The position numbers were made by a program, and so were the translations under genes. This document shows, in pieces, positions 15,082 to 23,133 of a DNA stretch of 64,000 nt. The notes beneath the pieces were generated by a model. That model made no database searches and was not told where the DNA came from. It saw nothing but the letters and a program-made list of their open reading frames with translations. Numbering within the stretch: position 1 is the stretch's first letter; every line of letters starts with the position of its first letter. Origin of the DNA: Nonomuraea guangzhouensis (GTDB lineage Bacteria; Actinomycetota; Actinomycetes; Streptosporangiales; Streptosporangiaceae); assembly GCF_019396345.1 (NCBI RefSeq), contig NZ_JAHKRM010000010.1:335267-399266 (forward strand), read 5' to 3'.

Positions 15082-16059
15082 ATGAGCTTCCCCGCTGACC
15101 GTCCCCGCCGCCTGCGGCGGACCTCCGCCCTGCGCGGCCTGGTCGCCGAAACGCGGCTGCACCCGGCCGACCTGGTGCAGCCCCTGTTCGTACGCGAAGG
15201 ACTCGACGAACCCCGTGACATCCCCAGCATGCCCGGCCAGGTCCAGCACACCCGCGACAGCCTGCGCAAGGCGGCCTCGGCCGCGGCCACCGCGGGCGTC
15301 GGCGGCCTGCTGATCTTCGGCATCCCGGCCGAGAAGGACCCCGAGGGCTACGGCGCCTGGGACCCGTGCGGCATCGCGCAGCTGGCCATCGCCGACGTCG
15401 CCAAGGAAGTGGGCGACGCCACCGTGGTGATCAGCGACATCAACCTGGACGAGTACACCGAGCACGGCCAGGTCGGCGTCCTGGACGCGACCGGCGACGT
15501 CGACAACGACGCCACCCTGCGGGCCTACGCCGAGGTGGCGATCGCCCAGGCCAACGCGGGCGCGCACGTGGTGGCGCCGAGCGGCATGATGGACGGCCAG
15601 GTCGCCGCCGTCAGGCAGGCACTCGACCGGGCCGGCCACCATCGGGTGGCGATCCTGGCCTATGCCGCCAAGTACGACTCCGCCTTCTACGGCCCGTTCC
15701 GCGACGCCGTCGAATCGCGGCTGACCGGCACCCGCTCGACCGCCCAGCAGGATCCCGCCAACAGCCGCGAGGCGCTGCGCGAGGTGCTGCTGGACATCGA
15801 GGAGGGGGCCGACATGGTGATGGTCAAACCGGCGGGCCTCTATCTGGACGTCGTACGCATGGTGGCCGACGCGGTCCACGTGCCGGTCTCCGCCTACCAG
15901 ACCTCCGGCGAGTACGCCGCGATCGAGGCCGCCGCCGCCCAGGGGTGGCTCAACCGCGACCGCGCCATCCGGGAGAGCCTGACGGCGATCCGGCGGGCGG
16001 GCGCCGGGAGCGTGATCACCTACTGGGCGACGGAGATCGCGGAGCAGTTACCTGGCTGA
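15082..16059 (+). CDS. hemB: Delta-aminolevulinic acid dehydratase (porphobilinogen synthase) paralogue
   Basis: 325 residues, normal for the family (E. coli HemB 324). ATG 15082 follows GGAGG. HemB condenses two 5-aminolevulinate molecules to the pyrrole porphobilinogen. Both Schiff-base lysines are present: Lys197 (AYAAKYDSAFYGPF) and Lys249 (MVMVKPAGLYLDVV). Also present are the SGMMDGQVAA stretch and the active-site lid region QQDPANSREAL. The metal site reads DINLDEYTEHGQVGVLD (119-135), with no zinc cysteines, resembling Mg-type rather than Zn-type enzymes. It is not in a hem gene cluster, so it is probably a specialised second copy closing this operon. Catalysis looks intact. Confidence 0.85.
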   Translation: MSFPADRPRRLRRTSALRGLVAETRLHPADLVQPLFVREGLDEPRDIPSMPGQVQHTRDSLRKAASAAATAGVGGLLIFGIPAEKDPEGYGAWDPCGIAQLAIADVAKEVGDATVVISDINLDEYTEHGQVGVLDATGDVDNDATLRAYAEVAIAQANAGAHVVAPSGMMDGQVAAVRQALDRAGHHRVAILAYAAKYDSAFYGPFRDAVESRLTGTRSTAQQDPANSREALREVLLDIEEGADMVMVKPAGLYLDVVRMVADAVHVPVSAYQTSGEYAAIEAAAAQGWLNRDRAIRESLTAIRRAGAGSVITYWATEIAEQLPG

Positions 16060-16116
16060 GGCTTCTCCGGTTTTTGGGTGACTCTTCGGTAGCTCTGGAA
16101 GGAGGTGGCACAGGTG

Positions 16117-19101
16117 ATGTGGCGGACGTTGACCGAGGACGTACGAGAAGAGATCCGCGACCTGTGCGACGAGTACGGGTCCCACCTCTACGACTATTGC
16201 CGGACGGAGCTCGCCCAGAGCGAGGCCGAACTGGCGGTCGCCGGGGCGCTGCTGTCAGCGCACGGCCACACGCACCGGGTCGTCGACTCCTCCCTGGTGC
16301 GGCCGTGGCTCTACGGGCTGGCCCGGGCGCATCGCGCGGCCGTGGCCGGCCCGGCGAGCACCGGTTCGTGGTCGCGTTCCGGCCGGATGCCGGACCTGCT
16401 GCCCGAGGCCCTGCGCGCGCTGGACACCCTGCAGCGGGAGTTGCTCGACCTGTCCGTACGGCACGGGCTCACGCATCAGGAGATCGCGGTGATCTTCGAT
16501 GTGACGCCTCCGGACGTGACGTCCATCGTGAGCGAGGCGGCCCGCGGGGTCGAGCGGTGGTTCTCCGCCGTCATCGCCGCCCGGGCCGCCAACGGCTGCG
16601 CCCAGCTCGCCGCCAAGGTGACGGCCTGGGCGACGACGCCCACACGGCGCAACCGAGCCCGCATCAGCCGCCACATCCCCATCTGCCCCACGTGCCGGGC
16701 GGCGCCCCGGGCCGTGGTGGCGGCCACACTACTGCGTGAGCTGCCCATCGCCACCGCTCCACCCACCCTGCGCGACCGCCTGACGTGGGCACAGCCGCTG
16801 CCGGACGCGGGCGAGCTGTGGCGCGTGGACGGGTTCCCCGTGCAGGTTCGGGGGCTGGTCGAGGCCGCTCCCATGCTGATCTCCCCGATCGCCGACCCCA
16901 CGGCGGCGACCAGGGGAAGCACCTGGCCGGCGGCGGGCGCGGCTGCCGCCGGCCAGGAGCGCAAACCCCACAGGAGCCATCGCGCCCCCACCACCGTCCC
17001 GACCCGGCACAACCCACTGCCCACCACCCCGGCCCGAACCGACGCGCCACCTGCCACTCCGTCTCGTCACGACGCCCCGTCCGCCGCCCCGTCTCGTCAC
17101 GACGCCCCGTCCGCCATCCCGCTTCAGCGGTCCGACCCGGACGCGAGTCCGGCGCATCGCGATCACGAGACCACCATTCCGCTCGCCCGGAAACCCGCTG
17201 CCGGCGTCCTCCCGGGGCGCGTCGCGGCTACCGGCGCGTCGGCTCCCGGCATCCTGGCCGCCCCCACGTACGAGGCTCCGGCGGCTCCTCCGCAGAGCGC
17301 CCCCAACAGCCGTCAGCAGGACCAGGATGGCCCGGCTGACTCACCGCTCCCCGAGGCGGCCTCGGCACCGTCCGAGCCGGTCTTGCGGCTGCCTGGGCTG
17401 GTCATCGGCGGGCCTCCGGTGCCTGAGGTGCCCGCGCAAAGCCGCCACGAGCTCGGCACACCACCGGCCGACCCGCACGCGGCGACCGCGCCCACCGGCA
17501 ACCGACCGCCTCTGGCCGCCCCCGTCGGAGAGCCGCCCACGCCGGCCGCCCCCACCCGCAAGCGACCGCCTCTAAGCGCCCCCATCGGTGAGCCGCCCGT
17601 GCCGGATGCGTCCGCCGGCCAGGCGCCGACGGATGCGGCCGATCGGGGCCCGGCGGCCGGTGCGGGGCCGCGTGGTCGGCACCCCTTCGGCGATCGTCAC
17701 CGGGACGTCCTGGTGGCCACCGCCCGCGACAGGCAGGGCGTATTCGTGGCGGCCAGCGGCACCCGCCGCGACACCCCCGCCGCCAGGAGCCGCCCGGCCC
17801 CCTCGGCCCCGAGCAGCCGCCGGGACGCCACGACCACGAGCCCCCACCGGGACGCGGCCACCCCGGGTACCCGCCGGGACACCCCCACCCCAGACACCCA
17901 CCGAGACGCCACGAGCACCCGCGGAGACAGACCGCTCACGCCCCCCGGCACTCGCAGAGACGGGCCACTCACCACTCCCGGCACCCGCGGAGGCGGACCG
18001 CTCGCCACAACCGGCACGCGCCCGAACGCTCTGATCGCGACCACCGGCGCCCACCAGGACGCCCTCGCCACCCGCCGGAACGGACCGTCCAGCACGGCAG
18101 GCAGCCACGAGGACGCCCTGCTCACCACCCACCGAAACGAACCATTCACCACAAACCGCCCGGACGCCCTGTTCACCACCGCCGGCGCCCACCGCGACGC
18201 CCTGATCCTCGCCGGGGGCGAGCACCGAGACCTCCTGGTCGCGACCCCCAGCATCGACATCGGCCCAGGAGGCGCTGGACCGGACGCGGATATCTGGGGC
18301 GACCGCCCGGAGGACCCGGACACGGAGTTCTGGCGTAACCGTCCCGACGACTTCGGGCCCGACGGCCGGTTCACCATCCGGTCCGTGGCCACGGTGGGGC
18401 TGCTCGTCGGCGCCGGGATGCTGGTGGCGAGTCTCGCCTGGTCCGGCCTGCAGAGCCGCCAGCGCCCCGCCACGTCCGAGACGCACACCAACCGGCTGTC
18501 GAACACCGAAACCCTCCCGGCCGCACCACCGGCGAACGGCCCCAACGTCATGCTCAACCCCACGGTTGTCCCGCCACCGGCCGGCGTGACGGCGACCGGC
18601 CCCGCGCCCACCCCGTCGGCCAAGGGCGGCCCGAGTGCCACGGCAGCGCCGTCCAACCCGGAATCCAAGCTGAGCGACACCCCCACCGGCGAGGTCCGGC
18701 CGCAGAAGATAGCCCTGCCCGGCCCCCATCCCCCGGTCGCGAGCCTGTCGCCGTCGTCGATCAACCTGGGCACCCGCCGTACCGGATCATTCAGGTTGGT
18801 TTGTCCGGGTGACTGTAAGGTCACCGCGGTGTCCGGATCGAAGGGGATCGCGGTCTCCGCGCACGCGTTCCGGGTCCGCGTGCCCGCCTCACGGCCCGGC
18901 TGTCCGGGGCCGCCCGCCACCGAGTTCGGGCGGATCACCGTACGGTGGACCGGTACGTCCAGCGGCGACGGCGAGAACACCACGGGCGTCGCCCGCAGCA
19001 GCGGCACCCTCAACCTGCGCCTGTCCTGGACCGTGGCCAACGCCAAGGGAGCGTTCGTGGCCGACGGAAAGGGCGGCGGCTACTGGACGAACTGCGGATA
19101 G
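16117..19101 (+). CDS. Membrane-spanning sigma-like protein with long disordered linker and BACON-like C-terminal domain
   Basis: 994 residues. The start is ATG 16117, eleven nt after GGAGG; GTG 16114 is also possible. Residues 1-150 resemble ECF sigma regions 2 and 4 (EIRDLCDEYGSHLYDYCRTE, LDLSVRHGLTHQEIAVIFDV). Residues 186-193 form an H-x3-C-x2-C zinc-binding-like motif as in anti-sigma factors. From about 230 to 700 the chain is Pro/Thr/Ala/Arg-rich and repetitive. A single transmembrane helix lies near 751-780 (VATVGLLVGAGMLVASLAW). From about 870 an extracytoplasmic BACON-like beta domain follows (LSPSSINLGTRRTGSFRLVC, then VRWTG and LRLSWTV). Role unknown; it could link an outside signal to transcription. 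Confidence 0.75.
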   Translation: MWRTLTEDVREEIRDLCDEYGSHLYDYCRTELAQSEAELAVAGALLSAHGHTHRVVDSSLVRPWLYGLARAHRAAVAGPASTGSWSRSGRMPDLLPEALRALDTLQRELLDLSVRHGLTHQEIAVIFDVTPPDVTSIVSEAARGVERWFSAVIAARAANGCAQLAAKVTAWATTPTRRNRARISRHIPICPTCRAAPRAVVAATLLRELPIATAPPTLRDRLTWAQPLPDAGELWRVDGFPVQVRGLVEAAPMLISPIADPTAATRGSTWPAAGAAAAGQERKPHRSHRAPTTVPTRHNPLPTTPARTDAPPATPSRHDAPSAAPSRHDAPSAIPLQRSDPDASPAHRDHETTIPLARKPAAGVLPGRVAATGASAPGILAAPTYEAPAAPPQSAPNSRQQDQDGPADSPLPEAASAPSEPVLRLPGLVIGGPPVPEVPAQSRHELGTPPADPHAATAPTGNRPPLAAPVGEPPTPAAPTRKRPPLSAPIGEPPVPDASAGQAPTDAADRGPAAGAGPRGRHPFGDRHRDVLVATARDRQGVFVAASGTRRDTPAARSRPAPSAPSSRRDATTTSPHRDAATPGTRRDTPTPDTHRDATSTRGDRPLTPPGTRRDGPLTTPGTRGGGPLATTGTRPNALIATTGAHQDALATRRNGPSSTAGSHEDALLTTHRNEPFTTNRPDALFTTAGAHRDALILAGGEHRDLLVATPSIDIGPGGAGPDADIWGDRPEDPDTEFWRNRPDDFGPDGRFTIRSVATVGLLVGAGMLVASLAWSGLQSRQRPATSETHTNRLSNTETLPAAPPANGPNVMLNPTVVPPPAGVTATGPAPTPSAKGGPSATAAPSNPESKLSDTPTGEVRPQKIALPGPHPPVASLSPSSINLGTRRTGSFRLVCPGDCKVTAVSGSKGIAVSAHAFRVRVPASRPGCPGPPATEFGRITVRWTGTSSGDGENTTGVARSSGTLNLRLSWTVANAKGAFVADGKGGGYWTNCG
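17059..17118 (+). repeat. 30-bp tandem duplication inside the sigma-like gene
   Basis: Two adjacent, nearly identical 30-bp units (17059-17088 and 17089-17118) encode consecutive SRHDAPSAAP-type decapeptides in the disordered linker. The in-frame length keeps the gene open and shows how the linker expands. Confidence 0.8.
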
Positions 19102-19114
19102 CTCAAGGGAACCC

Positions 19115-19146
19115 CAGGTGGTGGCGGACCGGTCCGCCACCACCTG
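19115..19146. terminator. Bidirectional terminator, perfect 32-bp palindrome
   Basis: CAGGTGGTGGCGGACC (19115-19130) is followed directly by its reverse complement (19131-19146), then CGGCTTTT. It lies between the convergent sigma-like gene and the peptidase gene and can serve both. Confidence 0.8.
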
Positions 19147-19153
19147 ACGGCTT

Positions 19154-21070
19154 TTAGAAGAAGGTGTTCTCCGGCTCCGGCAGGTCGATCCGCGCCGGTC
19201 CGCGGAACTGGCTCGTGTCCTTCGGCACGTCCACCATCGGCGCCCCCTGCGTGAACGGCACGATCACACTGCTCCTGGCCAGGTCGAGCGTGACGTTCGC
19301 GCCCGTACCCGCCTCGGAGGTGTACGTCGTGTCGGTGCCCGCGACGATCAGGGCGATCCGGTGCCCCTTCCGGAAGGTGTAGTCGTGCGGCAGCGTCTGC
19401 CACTTGACCTTGCCCCATGTTCCGACCGGCAGGGGCGACGGAGTGCTCAGCGAGTCGCGGTTGCGCACGTCGATCCAGCCGCGGGCGACGATCTCGGCGG
19501 GGCGCGTCACCGTGTTCGTGGTCACCTTGCGGTAGCAGCCGTCGTCGGCGGCGGTGCTGTCGCCGTGGCAGTCCTCCTCGGTGAGCGTGGTGATGCCCTG
19601 GCCGCGCCGCCAGTCGACGCGGGTGGCGTCGCCGAAGTCGACGAGCAGGGCGGTCAGGTTGGCGTCCGGTTTGTCGAGCTTGACGCGAAGGTCGGCTGTG
19701 GGCGTACCGGACAGGCGCAGGTCGAGCGGGAGCGCGCCGCTGGTGAACGCCACCCGGCCCGGCTTGGCCGTACCGACGTCGGCGATCATCTCCTCCTCCT
19801 CGAGCGCCACGTCGGTGAAGGAGGCGCTGGCATCGCGCCTGGCCGGGAGGAGGCCGAGCGAGCCGTCGGCGGCCGGCCGCAGCGCGACGTTCGCCGCCAG
19901 TGGCGCCGGCCAGTCGCGCTGGGTGATCCACTGCGTCGGACCGGTCTGCACGTCGGCGCGCGGGGCGTTCATGACCTCGTTGCGTACGCCCTGCAGCCAG
20001 TGGTCGAACCAGCCGTGCAGGGTGTCCACCCACAGGTCCCTGCGGCCCTCGAAGTCGAACGGGTCCACGTGCTGGTACTGGCCCACCCAGATCTTGCGCG
20101 GTACGTTCCGCTTGGCCAGGGCCTGCCACCAGGTGGAGAAGTTGTCCGGCTTGACGTTCAGGTCGTTGGCGGTGTGCACCACGAAGACGCTGGCCCTGAC
20201 CTTGGAGACGTCGCCGAGCAGGCCGTTGATGTAGTTTCGCTCGGCCCAGAACGCGTTGTAGTCGCCCGTGTCGTCGCCGTCCTCGGCGTCCATGCGATCC
20301 CGGACGGCCTGGCACTTGGCCTCGGGGTCGGTGTCGACGTAGTTGGCCAGCCAGGAGGCGTATTCGTAGTTGTAGACCACGCCGTTCGAGCGCTGGTACT
20401 TGTACCAGGAGCTGATCGCCGAGATCGGCACGATCGTCTCCAGGCCGCGCACGCCGGTGGCGGCCACGGCGTTGGCCAGCGTGCCGTCATAGGACTTGCC
20501 GATCATCCCGGCCTTGCCGGTGGTCCAGTCGGCCACGGCCTGGGTGCCGTCCGCGCGGTAGGCCTTGGCCCGGCCGTTCAGCCAGTCCACAACGGCCTTG
20601 CCGCCCAGGACGTCCGCCTTGCCGCCGATGTCGGGGCAGCCGTCGGACCTGGTGGTGCCGAGCATGTCGACGTTCAGGACGGCGTAGCCGCGCGGCACGA
20701 AGTAGTTGTCATAGAAGAGCGGAAATTTCGTGACGTTCCCGGCGGCGTCGTAGACCTTCCGCTCCGCCTCGTTGCCGCGTCCAGAATTGTCGTAGTACGG
20801 GCTCTCGTCGATGATCACCGGCACCTTGAGCCCCGGACCGGACTCCTTGGGCCTGATGATGTCGACGCGCACCCGGTCCAACCGGCCGTCGGAGTCGCTG
20901 TCGACGCTCGACTCGACGTACACGTATTCGCGGACGGCGTCCGCGTAGGAGAAGACCGGCTGCGTGCGGCCGTTCTCAACGGTGATCCTGGGGCCGGCGG
21001 CCGCTTGCGCGGGACTCGCGATCGCCATGGTGAGGGCGACGGCGACGAGGGCCGGGCGTAAGTGTGGCAC
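19154..21070 (-). CDS. Secreted X-Pro dipeptidyl-peptidase (S15/CocE-NonD family)
   Basis: 638 residues from GTG 21070 (GGAGG seven nt upstream; signal peptide VPHLRPALVAVALTMAIA, cleavage after SPAQAA). It is a secreted serine peptidase that removes Xaa-Pro dipeptides from peptide N-termini. The alpha/beta-hydrolase triad is Ser193 (GMIGKSYDG), Asp in HTANDLNV and His in QYQHVDPF. A C-terminal jelly-roll domain of the PepX_C type (RVAFTSGALPLDLRLSG, HDYTFRKGHRIALIV) completes the fold. Signal peptide and lone transcription suggest a scavenging role outside the cell. Confidence 0.9.
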   Translation of the reverse strand: MPHLRPALVAVALTMAIASPAQAAAGPRITVENGRTQPVFSYADAVREYVYVESSVDSDSDGRLDRVRVDIIRPKESGPGLKVPVIIDESPYYDNSGRGNEAERKVYDAAGNVTKFPLFYDNYFVPRGYAVLNVDMLGTTRSDGCPDIGGKADVLGGKAVVDWLNGRAKAYRADGTQAVADWTTGKAGMIGKSYDGTLANAVAATGVRGLETIVPISAISSWYKYQRSNGVVYNYEYASWLANYVDTDPEAKCQAVRDRMDAEDGDDTGDYNAFWAERNYINGLLGDVSKVRASVFVVHTANDLNVKPDNFSTWWQALAKRNVPRKIWVGQYQHVDPFDFEGRRDLWVDTLHGWFDHWLQGVRNEVMNAPRADVQTGPTQWITQRDWPAPLAANVALRPAADGSLGLLPARRDASASFTDVALEEEEMIADVGTAKPGRVAFTSGALPLDLRLSGTPTADLRVKLDKPDANLTALLVDFGDATRVDWRRGQGITTLTEEDCHGDSTAADDGCYRKVTTNTVTRPAEIVARGWIDVRNRDSLSTPSPLPVGTWGKVKWQTLPHDYTFRKGHRIALIVAGTDTTYTSEAGTGANVTLDLARSSVIVPFTQGAPMVDVPKDTSQFRGPARIDLPEPENTFF

Positions 21071-21197
21071 GCGTGTCCTCCGAGACGGGTGGGCGCCAAA
21101 GTAACCGCAATCTCTCACCCGGCAGGGGGCCTGACAAGATCCGGTGCGTTTGCGTACAGGGGCGTGTTGGACCGATATAGCCCCATCCGATGCCCGT

Positions 21198-21797
21198 CTA
21201 TCTAGAGCGCGACGCGCCGATGATCGTACGGAAGGTCACCGACACTCGCCGCCCCCGTGGGACCCGGCCCGCCGCGCCCGGGTCGCTCTTACGGGCGGCG
21301 ATGCCGTGCCGCCACGCGTATCGGGCGGGTCCGGTCATGACGCACAAGCTGCCTGGGGCGAGTCGCACCGGCGACCGCTCCCCCGCCTCGGGATGAGTGA
21401 AATCCATGTCGCAGCCGGAGCCCAGGGAGATCGCCGCGACAACCGGCCCGAAACAGGGCACGCAGTCGATATGCGGGCTGATGCCCTGCCCCGGCTGATA
21501 CTCGTTGATGATCGCCTGATCCGGTTCCTGGTCCATGATCCCTTCCCTTACCAGGCGTATGGCCTGCTCACGGGCCCATGCGGGGAGCGGGAGGGCGTCC
21601 CGCGGATCAGCGGCGACGCTGCGGCGAGCGTAGTCGTAGCGTTGGCCGTAGTGCTGTACGCGCCGCCGCAGCTCTGTCGACCACTCGGCGGCGTCGATGA
21701 ACGCCAGTAAGGACGCGCACGCTTCTGGAGCGAGCCAGTCGGCGACATACCTCAGCCCCGGCACCGGGCCGCCGCCGTCAAGGGAAGACTCGGGCAT
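21198..21797 (-). CDS. AlkB-like 2-oxoglutarate/Fe(II) dioxygenase
   Basis: 199 residues from ATG 21797; the ribosome-binding site is weak. The jelly-roll dioxygenase core contains IINEYQPGQGISPHIDC, with iron ligands His109 and Asp111. The third ligand is His164 (RYAWRHGI), and the 2-oxoglutarate-binding Arg lies in RRVSVTFR near the C-terminus. It resembles the ALKBH8-like bacterial subgroup that demethylates nucleic acids. A DNA-repair role is probable; a tRNA or other substrate is possible. Confidence 0.85.
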   Translation of the reverse strand: MPESSLDGGGPVPGLRYVADWLAPEACASLLAFIDAAEWSTELRRRVQHYGQRYDYARRSVAADPRDALPLPAWAREQAIRLVREGIMDQEPDQAIINEYQPGQGISPHIDCVPCFGPVVAAISLGSGCDMDFTHPEAGERSPVRLAPGSLCVMTGPARYAWRHGIAARKSDPGAAGRVPRGRRVSVTFRTIIGASRSR

Positions 21798-21841
21798 CCC
21801 AGAACAGTAGCCAGCCCCGCCGACAGGAATCGCCCCGCCGG

Positions 21842-22330
21842 TCAGCAGGCCGAGAGCCATCTGACGGAGACGGCCCTGGACGGGATGCCGTTGGGCACCA
21901 CCGCGACGTGATCCCACTCGTACACGATGCTCGGCCCCTCGTCGCCCTCGGCGGGCACCATCTGGGGCGAGTCCAGAACGCTCTCGCCCGTGCTGCCCAC
22001 GCTGGCCACCACGCGCTGCTGGGCGTCCATGAAGACGAGCCGGCTGTGCCAGACGTCGGCGTGCTTGGTGAAGTCGGTGTCGCTCACCGCGTGCACGTGC
22101 ACGCGGGTGGTGCCGCTCTCGATGTAGACGTAGCTGGGGAACTCCAGGTGGCAGTCCCCGACCTTCCACGGGCTGCCGAACGCCCCTCGTGCGAAGAGCG
22201 AGCTCGACGTGAGTGAGAGAAGCCTGGAGTCGGTCGCGGCGTCAGCGGAGGCCGGGCTCTGGATGCCGAGCGTGGCGATGAGCGAGACGATCGCGGCGAC
22301 GGCGAAGGCTCCCCGTCTGAAGATGCGCAT
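21842..22330 (-). CDS. Small exported protein of unknown function
   Basis: 162 residues from ATG 22330 (AGGAGGATCC upstream). Signal peptide MRIFRRGAFAVAAIVSLIAT, cleavage after PASADA. The mature 130 residues look all-beta (SYVYIESGTTRVHVHAVSD, RLVFMDAQQRVVASVGS) with two cysteines (DCHLEF and the terminal SAC) that could form a disulphide. The family is not recognised. Confidence 0.75.
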   Translation of the reverse strand: MRIFRRGAFAVAAIVSLIATLGIQSPASADAATDSRLLSLTSSSLFARGAFGSPWKVGDCHLEFPSYVYIESGTTRVHVHAVSDTDFTKHADVWHSRLVFMDAQQRVVASVGSTGESVLDSPQMVPAEGDEGPSIVYEWDHVAVVPNGIPSRAVSVRWLSAC

Positions 22331-22419
22331 GGATCCTCCTGAGAGATGGGTTTGCCCTTCAGGCGTTCCATGCCGTTCCTGCGTGCTGTGGGGGGTGATC
22401 CGTTGGCCGCCGCTTGCGA

Positions 22420-22431
22420 TACGGTGCCGTA
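22420..22431. promoter_or_regulatory. Candidate GntR/FadR operator
   Basis: TACGGTGCCGTA is a dyad with 5-bp arms and a 2-bp centre, 33 bp before the FadR-type gene and in the divergent gap with the exported-protein gene. Length and position suit autoregulation by a FadR-subfamily dimer. Confidence 0.45.
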
Positions 22432-22463
22432 CTAAGTAACCACTGAGAATCGGCGATCGGCTC

Positions 22464-23123
22464 ATGCGAAACGTGGCGCGGACCTCCCTGGTGGATGCCG
22501 CGATCGAGGAGCTCCGCAAGGAGATCACCAGCGGCGCCTGGCCGGTGGGGACGAAGATCCCGTCTGAGCTGCGGCTGGCGGAGAGTCTCGGCATGAGCCG
22601 GCTCTCGGTCCGTGAGGCCGTACGCGTGCTCGCCCACTCCGGGCTGCTGACCACCCGCCAGGGGGACGGCACATACGTCACGGCGGTCGACGAGTCGCAG
22701 GTCGCGCTGGGCAGGCGGATCGCCAAGGCGGCCGCGATGGACATCATCGACGTACGGCGCGGGCTCGATCTGGTGGCCGCGCGGCTGGCCGCCGGGAAGC
22801 GGACCGACGAGGACCTCGCCGGCATGCGCGAGGCGCTGGTACGCCGGGACGGGGCCGGGCGGGCGGGGGACGTGGACGCGTTCGCCGACGCGGATGTCGA
22901 TTTCCACCTCCTGGTGGCCGACGCGGCGCACAACCCGCTGCTCAGCGACCTCTACCGGACCATGAGCGACGCCCTGCGCGACAGCGTCCGCCACATGGAG
23001 CAGGCGGCGCTGGTGCTCGACGGCTCGCACGAGGAGTTGCTGCGGGCGCTCGAGGACCGCGATCCCGGCGCCGCCGTGGCGATCTCCGTCGCCATCCTCG
23101 ACCAGCAGGAACGCGACCTCTGA
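22464..23123 (+). CDS. GntR/FadR-family transcriptional regulator
   Basis: 219 residues; ATG 22464 with a weak upstream site. Residues 8-75 are the GntR winged helix (IEELRKEITSGAWPVGTKIP, LAESLGMSRLSVREAVRVL, GDGTYVT). The rest is an all-helical FCD ligand-binding domain (DVDFHLLVADAAHNPLLSDL, with Asp/His metal-site residues). These regulators sense carboxylic acids. The target is unknown; the operator-like dyad upstream suggests autoregulation. Confidence 0.88.
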   Translation: MRNVARTSLVDAAIEELRKEITSGAWPVGTKIPSELRLAESLGMSRLSVREAVRVLAHSGLLTTRQGDGTYVTAVDESQVALGRRIAKAAAMDIIDVRRGLDLVAARLAAGKRTDEDLAGMREALVRRDGAGRAGDVDAFADADVDFHLLVADAAHNPLLSDLYRTMSDALRDSVRHMEQAALVLDGSHEELLRALEDRDPGAAVAISVAILDQQERDL

Positions 23124-23133
23124 TCAGCTACCG

